64,000 nt of DNA. Source: Holothuria scabra. Its lineage: Eukaryota; Echinodermata; Holothuroidea; Aspidochirotida; Holothuriidae. The position numbers and the translations under genes were made by a program. The notes beneath the pieces were generated by a model. The model saw only the letters and a list, made by a program, of their open reading frames with translations, was not told the DNA's origin and ran no database searches. Location: assembly GCA_037179385.1 (NCBI GenBank), contig CM074193.1:36606846-36670845 (forward strand), in the 5' to 3' direction. Positions 12,215 to 24,757 of the stretch are shown here, piece by piece; positions within the stretch are counted from its first letter, which is position 1, and each line of letters opens with the position of its first letter.

Positions 12215-14171
12215 CAGGGGTGGCGCCAGCGGGGGGCCGGGGGCCATGACCCCACGTCGGGGAACACTCCCCCCCCCGTCGGGAAGGTCAGCGGATTCGT
12301 CGGGGAGACCTTAAAATAAAAAAAAGATTATAAAATCCTACTAAGACTGGAGTTACTGGAACATATTTTTTGTTTTGTAATGCTGTTTTATTACATATCG
12401 GAATCGATTTTGAATCACTTCTTCTAAGCTTTGTAAAACGTCATTCCATGCACCTTGTCCTACCCCCCCCCCGTCGGGGAGGGACGACAAGTTTACCGGG
12501 GAGGCCTTAAAATGAAAAACGTAAAAAACTGGCGTTACCTAATGGATGATTTTGATTTTTTTTCTTGACGAATATTTTTTCTTTAATGCATATCGGTTTT
12601 TATCACTTCTTTCTAACTCTGCTATCCCTCATCCCATCTTCAATCTGTGCGCGCCAGGTTATGCCCTGTCGGGGTCGGGCAACCCACCCGCTGTAGTTGA
12701 GAAAATCCAATTTCTTTGGGGAGCCTTCATTTACAGACCCACGATAAAAGATGTGAGCCTGATTTGGCTTTCTGCAAGACCATATTCTTCAAGGAAACTG
12801 ACAATTCCGAATTCTCCTTACAAAAACGGACTAGAGGTTGTTCATATACAAGCAGTACCCAATGGTATGCCATCTGGCCTGCCCGGACAGCCGAATTCTC
12901 GCAACGGTATTAAATATCGGCCATGCCGTTTTCAGCTACACATAATAATAAACAGTACTGTGAGAATGTCTCTCCATAAGTGACATATATTTTTAAATAA
13001 AAGTAAAACCATTTATAGTCTGAACTTCGGGCAGTCACGTAAAAAATTCCGTCTTTTTAGTGGACCTTGCAATTGAATTCAAACGAGGATTTTCAATAAA
13101 GTCAAAACATTATAGGATGTTTTCTGTTCCGTTGCATAGTCCCTCCCCAAAAAAGAGACAAGACCCTTGCATCTCTGCAGCAGTACCTTTTATCTGGTAT
13201 TTTTCTGATAATTTAGAAAGTTGGGTCCTTTTCTATTGAAGTGAAAATCATTTCAAAGGAAAGCTCAAAATAACGACTGCTTCATTTGTAGTTACAAGTC
13301 TGGGAAATGCCATTCCGGTATCTGAAGGGTTAGATGTTTCAAATTTTCCGTACGCTCCGTCACTAGATGGTGGTGCTCCGAATAGACAGTGGTTTGGTCG
13401 ATCAGATTACTCAACAGAACAATGCATGCTTGTAAATTATTCTTCGATTTGGGGCAGTATTTTGAAGTGAAAATTTTATTGCGAAAGAAAGCTCAAAGTA
13501 ATGACTCCTTTAATTCTAGTTACAAACCCTGGAAATGCTATTTCCTGCTATCTGGGGGTTTTCAATTTTTCAAAAATTTCTGTGCGCTGGACTGATAGTC
13601 TTTCGGGCAGGATTACATTTTTCGGACAAAAAACAATTCTGCCCCTCTCAAACTGTAACGCTCCTATACGTCTATGGCAATAAATGAAATATAAAACTTT
13701 ACATATACATGCGAAGCCAAACTTTTTCCACTGGAGAATGTTCCAGTATGGTCTGATGTCCTGAATCTACATGATGATATTCAGTAACCCCAACAAAACT
13801 ACATGTCACCCCTACTTGATTTTCCTTACGAGAAGGTCAGATTCTTCCATAAAACCCCCAAGTTGTCATATAATTACAATTTTTCTCCAATATTATATTC
13901 ATATTGTTAAATGTGGAAAAATTTGCCACTTCCAATCGATACTCCACACAATAAATAACCAAAATCAACTATTTTAATCACCCGGCATACTATAGAAAAC
14001 AAAATTTTCATTATAACCTTACCAAAAAACCAAATTTCCTTTCATTAAATTCCATTAAATTTCTCCAATATAGCAAGCTTTAATTTCAAATCTTCGTTCA
14101 AAAAAGGGAAAAACTTTCCGGGCAAACTACTATATAGTCTCGTCTTGAATCCTTAGTACGTAGGCCCAGTA

Positions 14172-14552
14172 CACTCTAAAATCAAAAGAGTGAACTTAGT
14201 CACTCTTTGATCGAGTGAAAAGTGTAAATTCTCTCCATTAGAGTGATAATTCACTCCAAGAGGAGTGAAGCTCACTCCAAAAAGAGTGAAGTTCATTCCA
14301 AAAAGAGCGAAATTCACTAGAGGAAGAGGGAAAATTCACTCTTCCACGAGTGCCTGCAATGATCGCTCTTTTTTTAAGAGCGATCACTGTGGGCACTCCA
14401 TCAAGAGGGAAACTTCGCTTGTTTTAAGGGAATTTCACTCTTTTTGGAGTGAACTCCACTCCTCTTGGAGTGAATTTTCACTCTAATGGAGTGAATTTAC
14501 ACTTTTCACTCGATCAAAGAGTGACTAAGTTCACTCTTTTGATTTTAGAGTG
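14172..14552. mobile_element. 381-bp palindromic MITE, TA target, copy A
   Basis: Termini CACTCTAAAATCAAAAGAGTG form long inverted repeats; the interior is made of short inverted AGTGAA/TTCACT modules. It is flanked by TA on both sides (14170-14171, 14553-14554), as for Tc1/mariner-type insertions. It sits inside hAT-like copy 1. The homologous empty site is visible in copy 3 near 53005. Confidence 0.85.
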
Positions 14553-14554
14553 TA

Positions 14555-16248
14555 CGATTTAATGTCTATTCCTCTCGCCTATCTTTTTAATTTTTCTGTT
14601 GAGAAAGGTCATGTTCCCAATTCCTTAAAAATTGCACGTGTTGTTCCGGTCTTTAAATCCGGTGATAAAGATTGTGTTAATCAGTATAGACCTATTTCTG
14701 TCCTCCCATGCTTCTCAAAAGTAATTGAAAAACTTATGTTCTCAAGATTATATTCTTATCTTGAGAAACGTAAATTAATTTACGACTATCAATTTGGTTT
14801 TCGTCCTGGCCATTCCACTGTACATGCTATTTTACACTTTACCAATAAAGTAATGGAAGCCTTCGAAAAGAATCATTTTGCTTCTGGCATATTTCTTGAT
14901 CTTTCGAAAGCATTTGATACTCTTGACCATAATATTTTACTTAATAAGCTTGAGTACTACGGCGTCCGTGGTAATGTCCTGGACTGGTTTAGAAGCTACC
15001 TGACTGATCGTCGTCAGTTTGTGGTTATTAATAACATTAAATCGGTCCCTAAGTCAATTACATATGGTGTCCCTCAAGGATCTATATTAGGGCCATTGCT
15101 TTTTATTATTTATGTCAATGACCTTCATACAGCCAGTGATACTTTCAGTATAACCTCATATGCTGATGATACAAGCCTCTTTCATTCTAGCTATGACATT
15201 AAAGATCTGATACGTAATATTCAAAGTGATTTTGTCTATATACAAAACTGGTTTTATGCAAACAAATTATTACTCAACGTAAAGAAGACTACTGCTATTG
15301 TATTCCGTTCACCATCCAAGTATCTCAGTGCAGACATAGACTGTGTCCACCTTTGTGGTGTTAAAGTTATTTTTTGTGATGCTACCAAATTTCTCGGAGT
15401 TTATATTGATAAGAATCTTACATGGAAAAATCACATCCAGCATGTATGTATGAAAGTCTCATGAGGTGTTGGAGTTTTAAATGGGCTTCGAGGACTGTTA
15501 CCTCGCAGAATCATGGTTACCTTGTATAATACCCTTATCCTTCCGTACTTTACTTATTGTAATGTCATTTGGGGTAGCACATATACTTCTAGAATTCAAC
15601 CTCTTTTCATTCTTCAAAAGCGAGCTCTGCGCCACATTTGTAATGAATTCCATCTGCAATATACAAAACCTCTCTTTGCCAATCTCAATATCCTTAATAT
15701 TTATGATATTAATCGTTATTATACTGGTATTTTCATATTCAACTGGTTAAGTGATTCACTCCCGTCAACATTTAAAACTTACTTTGAATTGCGTACTGGC
15801 ACATATTCCTACCCCTGTCGACATCGAAACCACATAGCAATACCTTTTTTAGACTTAGATCCTCCCAGTTTGGAATTCGGTTTAATGGTCCCAAATTATG
15901 GAACTCGTTTCCCAATGATATTCAAGAGTGTAAACTTTTAAGTACATTTAAGAAGCAATTAAAAGATCATTTTATCACCAACTACCTCTGAATAATTTTA
16001 ATTCTTTGCTATCTGTTCCATTTATTTGTGTTTTTGTGTTTCTTTTTCTGTATTATATATGTGTTTTGTAGTAATTGTTTTCTGTTAATTTAAGTCTCTG
16101 TAAAGGGGTGTCAACGTACATAAGCTCCCTGGAGCTTCTTGTTGTCACTCCTCAGTCTCTTCACTACCCTGTACATACAAATAATTCATAACATATTTCT
16201 TTATATGAAAGACTGAAATAAAGTTCTATGAAATTGAAATTGAATTGA
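14555..16248 (+). mobile_element. 5'-truncated non-LTR retrotransposon (Jockey/CR1/L2 group), RT domain
   Basis: Encodes a reverse transcriptase that would copy its own RNA by target-primed integration. Seen from 14550: the FRPGHST block, LDLSKAFDTLDH (first catalytic Asp), GVPQGSILGPLLF and YADDT (catalytic pair), then the thumb and C-terminal region. The frame is open to an in-frame TGA at 15462-15464 and continues in the same frame from about 15465; a single shift near 15870-15880 moves the last part (GPKLWNSFPNDIQ, ending at TGA near 15991) to another frame. The 3' end has AATAAA at 16217 and a TGAAAT/TGAAT-type tail. The endonuclease domain and ORF1 are missing. Only two lesions suggest a fairly recent copy. 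It begins directly at the right edge of a MITE inside a hAT-like element. Confidence 0.9.
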
Positions 16249-16574
16249 ATTGTGTAACCCCAAGAGAATTTCATGTGTCACCTCTACAACCTTTTTTATT
16301 TTTCCCATAAGAAGGACAGATGATTCAATAGACACACACAATTTTTCATAGTACTAATCAAAGTCAAATTTCTTTCAAAAATTTCAATTTTACTTCAAAT
16401 AAGCTCCAAATTTTTTAAATATTTGTAAAAAAGAAGGCCAAAAGTTTCGGCGCGCTCCGAGCGCCTCAAATTCTGCCAAGACACGTCCCACCGGAACATA
16501 ACATCACCTTTGTCGGAGCCTTGAAATTCTGACCCCCCTGTCGGGCAAATCCTGGCCCCGCCCCTGCACTGTAC

Positions 16575-18100
16575 AGTAGTGCTGTTTGGCTCATCACCAA
16601 GTTTGTTTCCCTGGTCAAGCAAGATATATGGTATGATCTTGTTACAAGTTTCAATTTGGAATAATGTCAATTTGAGTGGACACAAATCAGCAATTCCTAC
16701 CAGCATTCAAATGGATGGTGCATTGAAGTTTCTTCCAGTACTGCACTTTTTGTTTACAAATTTTATAGAGGAGTGAGCAGGGGAGGGAGGGAGAGGAAAA
16801 CAGATGAAAATGATTGGAAGGGAGAGATGGATTGAGGGAGGGGGGAGGAAGACATTTTGGTATCTTCTCTTTCCTTATTACTAATATGCAAGTGTCCTAC
16901 ACAAACTGGTCAATTGTACTATGACTTAAGTTTCAGATTCCTGCCATCATAGGCAGTATTATCTTGAAGTGTACCACAAGTCAAAAAACCAAATCAAAAA
17001 TATGTGTTAAAAAGCATGAAAAATTATTGCTAACAGTCCACTCCCATCTTCATAGGAATTCCTGAGCTGAGATGTAACGTGTTGAAGTTTATTCAATTTT
17101 AAGTGGTACATACCACAATAATTTGTAATGTCATTGTTGAACTGTAAGTCAAATTACTATCTTTGTCTTTCTTTGTTTTTGTGGACGTTATTGCACCTTT
17201 TACCAAGGTGTGATGTCAATCCTACTCTAATGGGGTGATGTAATATTCTATGGAAGCAAACAGGAGTGTTTGAGGTCAGAAAAACATTTTTATCTATCAA
17301 AGGAAACCAAACATCTTATGTGAGTTCTACAAATAGGAGGTCACAAATTACAGTATTGCACAATAGACTAATTTGTTTCAAGCGAATAAACTTCGACATT
17401 TTATGTTTCAGTTCAGTAATGACCTATAAAGATGGGAGTTGGACTTTTTGCATTCACTTTCATGCTCTTTATATTGTTTCAGTTATTTGACTTAAGGTAC
17501 ATCTTAAGGGGATAAACTAACTATAGAGATTTATCCCTGACACAGTTCAACTGCAAGGTGAACAGTGTTCATCTGCTGGTCGGCCCGACTGGAGCACCAT
17601 GATTTTGTTCAAGATTCATGAATAAAATACTGAACTGGTAACATCACAATGGTTGAGCAACAGTAGCTTAGATACTCTAGTTTATAAATTATACATGTTG
17701 CGGTGGGGTGGTTGGGTTGGTCAGTGATAGGCTTCTTTTCACCAGGTTCTAGGAGGAAAATTGGAAATGCCAATCAAAAATATTTTTTAATGTATAAATA
17801 GGATTGGAATAAATATGTTTATGATTAAATTGAAAGAGTAACAGCCTCTAGCCCTAAGATTGATGTCATTTACATCATTCAAAGATTCTATGTCACATTG
17901 AAGTCATGAAAAGTACCTGCTTAGGAGAAGGTTCCCTAGAGTATAAATGTCAGTTCTTTATAAACCACAGTTATTTTACCCTTGTACTTTTAAGAAATGG
18001 GAGTTTTAGAGAAAAGGGTGCGGTTTGTACGTTGGATGATTCAGTTGATGAAAAAAATGAACGACCTATAACCTGCACTCATGCACTTCCATTAATTGGG
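16575..18100. other. No recognisable feature
   Basis: Low-complexity purine-rich stretch near 16770-16855; otherwise unique-looking A+T-rich sequence without credible coding frames. Confidence 0.5.
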
Positions 18101-18104
18101 TCAT

Positions 18105-19130
18105 AGGCGGGATTACGGGAGAACGGGGGCACTTCCCCCCCCCCCACACTTTTTTCCAGAACTTAGTTTTTTTACGTCTTAGTCTGGCTGCTTTTGCTAC
18201 AAAAATACACACTGGAACTGACAGAGCCACGCGAGAGATACTTAATCAAGTTGTTTAATGTTTAAACAGGTCATAAACTGCATTGAAAACTAAATAAAAA
18301 TAATATCCTTCCAATAAATGTCTGTCTCAACGCTGTTTTTTCTACACGCTTCGCGTGCCCCCTTTTAAACATGTCAGGATTCAGGGTTACTTTTTGTAGA
18401 ACACCTCTCTCACTGTCACTGAAACTTATCACCAGTGCCCGGCCCGTACACAGGTTTACCGTTACTAGTGAGAGCGGGAGGCCGGTAGGTGGTCGTCTTC
18501 TGGTCCCCTTCTCTGGCCAAGTGCCCCAAGCTGTCTGGAAGGAAGATGATCTTATTTGAACCGAATCTGGAGCTCCACTCTTTTTCGGCTGAAGTGAAAA
18601 GGGACCACCCTTTCTCTAATTTCCATTAATTTCTCTATTTAGATATCTCAAAAGTCCATTTTCGGCGTGTTCTGCGCATCCCATCACAGATAAGGACTCT
18701 ATAAAAAAAACTCATGAAAAGGACTCTATAGGAAACCAACGGAACGTTTCTGCTTGGTAAAAATATCCTCAGGGGTCACCCTTATTTAGCTGTAGTGAAA
18801 AGGGAAATTCTTTTTGTAATTTTTTTCAATTTTACTATTGAGATGAAGTAAAAATTCATTTTTTCGGCGCGCTCCGCTCGCCCATTTACAGATAATGGTT
18901 CTGTGAAAGTCACCTGAAAAAGAATATATAGTAAACCAGAGTATGTTTGTTCTTCAGTAAGAATATCTTTAGGGGGACACCGTTACTCAGCTAAGGTTAA
19001 AAGTGGTCCATCCTTTCTCTAAATTTCTTTCAGTTTCATTACTGAGATGTCTTAAACGTTCAATTTTTCGGCGCGCTTCGCACGCCCCATCATAGACAAA
19101 GGCTGAATTCACATAACATGAAAAACCCCT
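18105..19130 (+). repeat. Tandem ~230-bp repeat with CGGCGCGCTTCGC hairpins
   Basis: Three diverged units, each with a TGAAAAGGG(A)CCA-like start, ATTTC(A)ATTT, ACTGAGATG and a TTTCGGCGCGCTTCGC hairpin (about 18665, 18863, 19065). The stretch opens with a C-run after GGCGGGATTACGGG at 18111, which looks like a transposon end. No coding. Confidence 0.6.
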
Positions 19131-19369
19131 AGCTTTCTGTAAAGAAGACCTGGGGCACCGAGGAGGGAGCCCTTGAAGAACCTTTATTTTAAGTAATCCA
19201 TCCCCGCAGCCTCTGCATAATCGATCCCGGACGACTTTAATCATATGGAGTAAGGATATAATTGAAGAAAGACAAATTGTGATATTTGTGTTCTGTTAAG
19301 TGCCCATCTTATGGACTTTAAAGTTGAAGATAAAACGCATCATTTTAAGGCCTACAATATCGTAAATAC

Positions 19370-19530
19370 CCAGGAACTTCCGGGGGTTTCTCCCCCTGGA
19401 CCCCCACCGGGGCTTTGCCCCTGGACCCCACCAGGGGCCCTAAGGCGGGCCTCTGGACCCCACGCCGGTAGGTGGAGCGCTTCGCCGTCGCTTGGTAGTA
19501 AGCCCAAATTTGCCCCTCCCCACTTTCAGA
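19370..19530. repeat. GC-rich CCAGGGGC/GCCCCTGG block
   Basis: GGGGCTTTGCCCCTGG and related inverted words; the same block occurs in reverse orientation at 50226-50385. Likely the same transposon family. Confidence 0.6.
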
Positions 19531-20029
19531 TATCAAATCCCGCCCCTGAATTAGGTGATAGTGTGGGAGGGGGCAGTTACAGATCCACAACATGTATTTG
19601 TACTTATTTTCTTAAAAAAGAAAAGAAGGCATTGTGTACAGGTATAAGTTGTAATGACCTTTTCCTTGAACAATTTTCTTGACAAAAAGTTCAATAAGAA
19701 GCCAATACCAAATTATGCTTCAAAAGTAAAATGTTGGAGCATGAAAATACTACCTCGGAGGTAGTACTTACATGGTTAGAGAGGGGATGAAGACATGTCA
19801 GGTACATAAATCATGCTGTTCCCGAGTAACCCAAATAACTTGCAGAATGTATAAGAGGCAGGATATTTAGCTCAAGCTGCCTTTCGTGTAAAATATCAAA
19901 GTCTTGCGTTCAATTGTAATTTGGGGTTCCAGCAATGGATGTATAGGCATTATGAGGTATTGTAAACCACAACTAGAAACCATATCTTTTTGGTTTCGAT
20001 GGTAAGGGAAAACAATGCATTCGTGATGG

Positions 20030-20094
20030 TGCGTGTGTGTATGTGCGTATGTGTGTGTGTGGATGTGTGTGTGTGTGTGCGTGTGTTTGTGGCA
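20030..20094 (+). repeat. (GT)n microsatellite leading into AGGTCA array
   Basis: Interrupted GT repeat immediately before GGCACTTTAACACGATATC. The other AGGTCA arrays at 31795 and 58100 have the same GT-type entry. Confidence 0.9.
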
Positions 20095-21378
20095 CTTTAA
20101 CACGATATCTCAAGATAGGAATGTCGGACAGTTTTCAAATTTGGTACATAGATGCACCATATTGACAGGAAGGACCATATTGTTTTTGGCATAGGTCAAA
20201 GGTCATTTGGGGTCATAGGGTTCAAAGTCTGAAAATCTCGTTAACACGATATCTTAAGATAGAAATATCTGACAGTTTTCAAACTCTGTACATAGATGAG
20301 CCGTATGAAGAGAAAGAACCCTATTGTTTTTTGGCAGAGGTCAAAGGTTATTTTGGGTCACCAGGGGTCAAAGTCTGAAAATCTTGTTAACACGATATCT
20401 CAAGATAGGAAGCTTTGGTAGATTTCTTATTGGTATGTCGATGCGTTATGGTCAGGAGATGGTCCCTATTGTTTTTCGCGGAGGTCAAAGGTCATCTGGG
20501 GTCACTGGGGGTCAAATTCTGAAAATCTCTGTTACACGATAACGCAAAAAGGAAGCTTGGGTAGATTTTATATTTGGTATGTAGAGGCATTATAGTCAAG
20601 AGATGATCCCTATTGTTTTCGGCAGAGGTCAAAGGTCATTTTGGGTCACCAGGGGTCAAAGTCTGAAAATCTTGTTAACACGATATCTCAAGATAGGAAG
20701 CTTTGGTAGATTTCTTATTGGTATGTCGATGGGTTATGGTCAGGAGATGGTCCCTATTGTTTTTCGCGGAGGGCAAAGGTCATCTGAAGTCACTTGGTTC
20801 AAATTCTGAAAATCTCGTTTAGACGATATCTCAAGGTAGGAAGTTTGGGTAGATTTCATATTTGGTATACAGATGCACTATAGTAAGGAGATGATCCCTT
20901 CTGCTTTTGTCAAATGTCATTTGGGGTCAACAGGGGTCAACAACTGAAAATCTCATTAACACGATATCTCAAGATAGGAAGCTGTGGTAGATTTCATATT
21001 TGGTATGTTGATGCGTTATGGTCAGAAAATGGTCCCTAGTGTTTTTCGTGGAGGTCAAAGGTCATCTGGGGTCACATTCTGAAAATCTCTGTTACACGAT
21101 ATCGCAAAAAGGAAGCTTGGGTAGATTTTATATTTGGTATGTAGAGGCATTATAGTCAAGAGATGATCCCTATTGTTTTTGGCAGAGGTCAAAGGTCATT
21201 TTGGGTCACCAGGGGTCAAAGTCTGAAAATCTTGTTAACACGATATCTCAAGATAGGAAGCTTTGGTAGATTTCTTATTGGTATGTCGATGGGTTATGGT
21301 CAGGAGATGGTCCCTATTGTTTTTCGCGGAGCTCAAAGGTCATCTGAAGTCACTTAGTTCAAATTCTGAAAATCTCGC
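20095..21378 (+). repeat. ~145-bp tandem array with AGGTCAAAGGTCA
   Basis: Nine units of about 135-146 bp, each starting near AACACGATATCTCAAGATAGG and including an AGGTCAAAGGTCA element followed by GGGGTCA half-sites. Intact 13-mers start at 20193, 20482, 20626, 21052 and 21186. Two-unit blocks (20531-20818 and 21090-21378) are nearly identical, indicating recent block duplication. Apparent proteins (IVFRGGQRS type) are translations of the repeat. Confidence 0.9.
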
Positions 21379-22262
21379 GATTTGGGCTACCCCCCCCCCA
21401 ATTATCCTTTTCCCCTAGATTGCCCCCCCCCCCCCCATTTTTACATTCTGGTACCGTCAATCTTTGCAGCTCACGCAGGCGCCATATCTTGAGGACCATG
21501 AAGTCAAATAGCGTGCGTTATGTAAGTTTATGTACAGCATATATAATTAATTTTATCATAGAATTCACTACTCTGCTTGTGCTTAAATGAAAACTATGAT
21601 GTGGTGTACATGAATGTATTGTGATTTTTACTGCGTTGATTTGTAGTGTTCCTGTTTTAATAAAAATGTTCTAAAAAAATGCTCCGTTTCTGTTGTTCAT
21701 TCTCCTGTCTTTTTCAATACCTTAACTTCCAAAACCCAAGGAGTCCTTTTTATAGGCTGAGTATAAAATGTGAGGAAGAGGTCCCACTAGGCGTGTTTAA
21801 ATCGTCCAATAACAATCGACTGAACAAAATATATTACTTGTCATCCATGTTAAAGTTCCTGGACGAAATTTAAGTGAAAAACCGTACACTGAGGTATTTT
21901 ACTTCATATTTCGATAATTTCTTTACATAATTTTCATGCAGAAGTTTACTTAACTGAAAAAAGTAAAATTTACCATTCATGTTTTACCTAATATTTCGAC
22001 TATTTCTTAATATAAGTTTCATGTAAACTTTAGACGACCAGCAGTTTGGTAAATTTTACATAAAAGTTCTGGAGTTCGTATTTTATAGCACGATTAAGTA
22101 AAATTTTACTTTACCTGTGTCTGTGCGGGAATTACTATAAGTGTTGACACGCAGCACCAGATTTCATAAACGTTTAATGTTGCTGTATGGGATGTTGCCC
22201 CCTTGAGCGTTTGTTTGCCCCCCCCCCCCCCCCTTACAACGAAATCCTAGCTACGCCAGTGG
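21379..22262. mobile_element. Transposon remnant with C-runs, end CCTAGCTACGCCAGTG
   Basis: C-runs at 21391, 21423 and 22218 and the right end CCTAGCTACGCCAGTG (22247-22262) fit the CAGTGGCGTAGCTA family. The left limit is uncertain. A TAAAATTTTAC-rich stretch lies at 21890-22110. Confidence 0.5.
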
Positions 22263-22520
22263 AAAAGGGCAATTTCCCTCCAATTCCAATTGTTAGAGGA
22301 CGACGTATCGTTTTGCCCACAATAAGTCGCGCCGATTAGAAAAGGAGCCAGAAGAAACACCACTTACATTGCGCTGTACAGATGAGTTTCGGGCACTGAG
22401 AACTGTCTGTTTGGGCTATTAAAGTTATGAATCTGCATTTATAATGCGCCGTCTATCTCTGTCTTGCATAGGTGCGTGCCAATGTCAGTGTGTAGGCGTG
22501 TTTGTGTAGGGATTATATAT

Positions 22521-23265
22521 GGACTCTATGCATATGATGCCATAGACCGAAGATATTATAAACGTAGATACCAAAATCCTATCCCTGCACTCTTAGACAC
22601 GCTGACTCTTCACGGAGGCTAGATCGGAGGGGCGGAAGTGTTCATTTGACATGCGCACAGTTCTTTTGGGTTATCTGCGTGCACAATTGCTCAGAAAATT
22701 CCATTGTGACGAGATGTCATTGTGCGTTTATTTTTAAATCGAGTTCTGTAGGCGCACAATGCATTTCTCCGTGTGAAATCCGGGGTAATTGACGCGCACT
22801 TCTGCGTGTTTGGAAAAAGAACGCAGTAGTTGATTTGTCGTTGTTAGCGCGTTAGAAGGTAGACGCGGTTACAGACGTGCGCTTGTAAAGATACCATAGA
22901 AACTGACCAATCAGAAAGTCCATGAACTTCAAACCAGTCGTTGTGCGTTCATGTTCAAGTGTTCTTCAGTGTAAGGCCTCGAAAATCAAGAAACTGTTCC
23001 ATATTATATTAATGAAATGTTTTAAAGAATCGAGGGCTCAAGATTTGAAATGTTTTGAAATCACAAGTATTTACTCCACTCGAAGATTTCAATTTGCCTG
23101 TTGGCTTCCAAAACGACTGATCAGTGATCGGCAATTCCCATAGAGTAGGATAACTCCTCCCCTCTGATTCGGCCTCCGTGAGGAGTCACTGCGCCATTTT
23201 AAGTTTAGTGTCTATGTTTATAATAACTTTGCCATAGACCTAAGAGTATTTATTGCATAGAGTCC
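22521..23265. mobile_element. Composite inverted-arm element E1
   Basis: Outer inverted GGACTCTATGCA (22521-22532, 23254-23265). The left arm (GATATTATAAACGTAGATACC, GGAGGGGCGGAAGTG, ACCAATCAGAAAG) is type A, shared with 25303-25740. The right arm, in inverse orientation, is type B (AACTTAAAATGGCGC, CTGATCAGTGATC), shared with 25817-25945. No transposase. Confidence 0.65.
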
Positions 23266-24757
23266 AAGGTCAAAATGGCGGAACGTCCGACCATGGAGGT
23301 GGCGCACCACCATTAATTGTTGCCATTGACTTACACACTAAATAGGCTTCGTTATTCTGCCTCTAATTCCTTGTCAAAGTTTTCAAAGCCAGTGAGGGTA
23401 CCATCAATGCGAAGCCTACGAGTTGCTTATTAATGACACATAAGAATTCCCATACCATGACCATTGACTTTTTGAGCTACAGGCGTATGAATAAAAAAGT
23501 AGTGACTCGCCCCCCTTGTCACTACCCAGAATATGAGAAAGGTCCGCTGACATTCAAAAGCCTCTCAGTCAGCCCAGGTGTAACCAATTTCAACCATTTT
23601 CTCTCAGAATAATCTCCAACTCAACCACTACCAAAAACATGTAACAAACTATTCACTACTTTCTTTTAACACATTGAAAAATTCATCCAAACACAATTTT
23701 TTAGGGACTACGGCCAGAGGGTTCACTTTTTGGCCAAAGAGCAACTTTTGGTAATGGTGGAGCGCTCCCTGGAGGCCACAGCAGGTACGAATTTGCAGTG
23801 TCTCGACCAACCAGTCGTTTCTTCCGTGTGTGCATTTTCTCTAACAGTTTGTTACTTTTTAGGGCTTGCCTGCGTATGCGGTCCACAGAATTAACCTCAA
23901 AGACGCCGTGACGCGTTTAAAAATCTAACTTGGAATGAAACGCACGCTTTTTAAATACACCACAAGTGCTTTTATTGCGCGCACTAACGACATCGGGTTA
24001 TGTGCAGCGCATAGACACGCTGCCACAACCAGGTAATGATTTGATACCGTTTGTGCGTGCCCTCGAGCGCGTCCTTAACAAAACAAAAATACGCACGTTT
24101 ATGGAAGTCTGGGCACGCAAAACTCTCAAGAGCGCGTTCTTTTTTGTCATATCTTACACACAATTTAGGTGCAGTTGTTGTTTTCTCGTTTAAATATTAA
24201 TATGCGCTGCGTGTATTTTGATCTTGTAAGTAGCTGTGTACGTCTTCATAGTCAGTGTGGAACACTGTACACTTGGCGTTTTGGATATGTAGCCTAGGAT
24301 TTGTAGTTCGAGGACACACACGCGAAGGTAAGTGCCATTATCTATTTCAGTAGTATATTATCTAACTAACATTAACAGTGTCTATGCCTTTATAAGCGAG
24401 GCGGCTCAGTGGGCAACTTGATATCTTTTACCTTCGCTTTACTACTCTGAAAGTTGAAAATAAATCTCAAATATTGGCGACATGCTACTAATTTGCGACG
24501 CCAACTTTAGCATAGTTGAACTCAACGTAAAATGATGTTCCTACAGCAAAAAAAGTATTGCTGTTCCTTTAATCTTCGAGACTTGCGAGGGAAAAAACAC
24601 CTCTTCTGAGATTTCGAAAATCTCAAAAATGTTGTCGCCACAGTACAGCGGCTGACCGTCGGAGACTAAACCATTTCGTACCTTGCTCTTGCTTTCAAAG
24701 TGGCCGAAATTTTGTACAGGGCATGTGTTAGACCTTGGCCTCTAGTTAATAAATACT
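23266..24757. other. No confident feature
   Basis: Contains AAAATGGCGGAAC near 23272 and a strong donor-like GAAG/GTAAGT at 24327, but no connected coding sequence. Confidence 0.4.

Larger units (their letters stand above)
12215..16566. mobile_element. hAT-like non-autonomous element, copy 1 (with nested inserts)
   Basis: The left end is CAGGGGTGGCGCCAG and the right end runs to GCCCCTG; the termini are imperfect inverted repeats. The element is flanked by a perfect 8-bp direct repeat CACTGTAC (12207-12214 and 16567-16574), the duplication length typical of hAT transposons. Interior matches 34248-36432 and 50953-53332 at DNA level. No transposase frame is visible; the open frame at 12546-12983 aligns with 51524-51763 only because the DNA is homologous. 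About 2.08 kb in the middle (14172-16248) is a later MITE plus LINE. Confidence 0.85.

Noticed and set aside
12546..12983. 145-codon frame that resembles the frame at 51524-51763
   Set aside because: The similarity follows from DNA homology between two hAT-like copies; the third copy (near 34830-35000) does not keep the frame, and no domain is recognisable.
20324..21357. Repeated proteins of IVFGRGQRSFWVTRGQ type
   Set aside because: They translate the ~145-bp tandem unit; frames end at unit-length changes and the same happens in the minus-strand array at 58903-59115.
24238..24330. Possible non-coding first exon ending in GAAG/GTAAGT
   Set aside because: A good donor alone is weak evidence; no linked exon or coding sequence follows.
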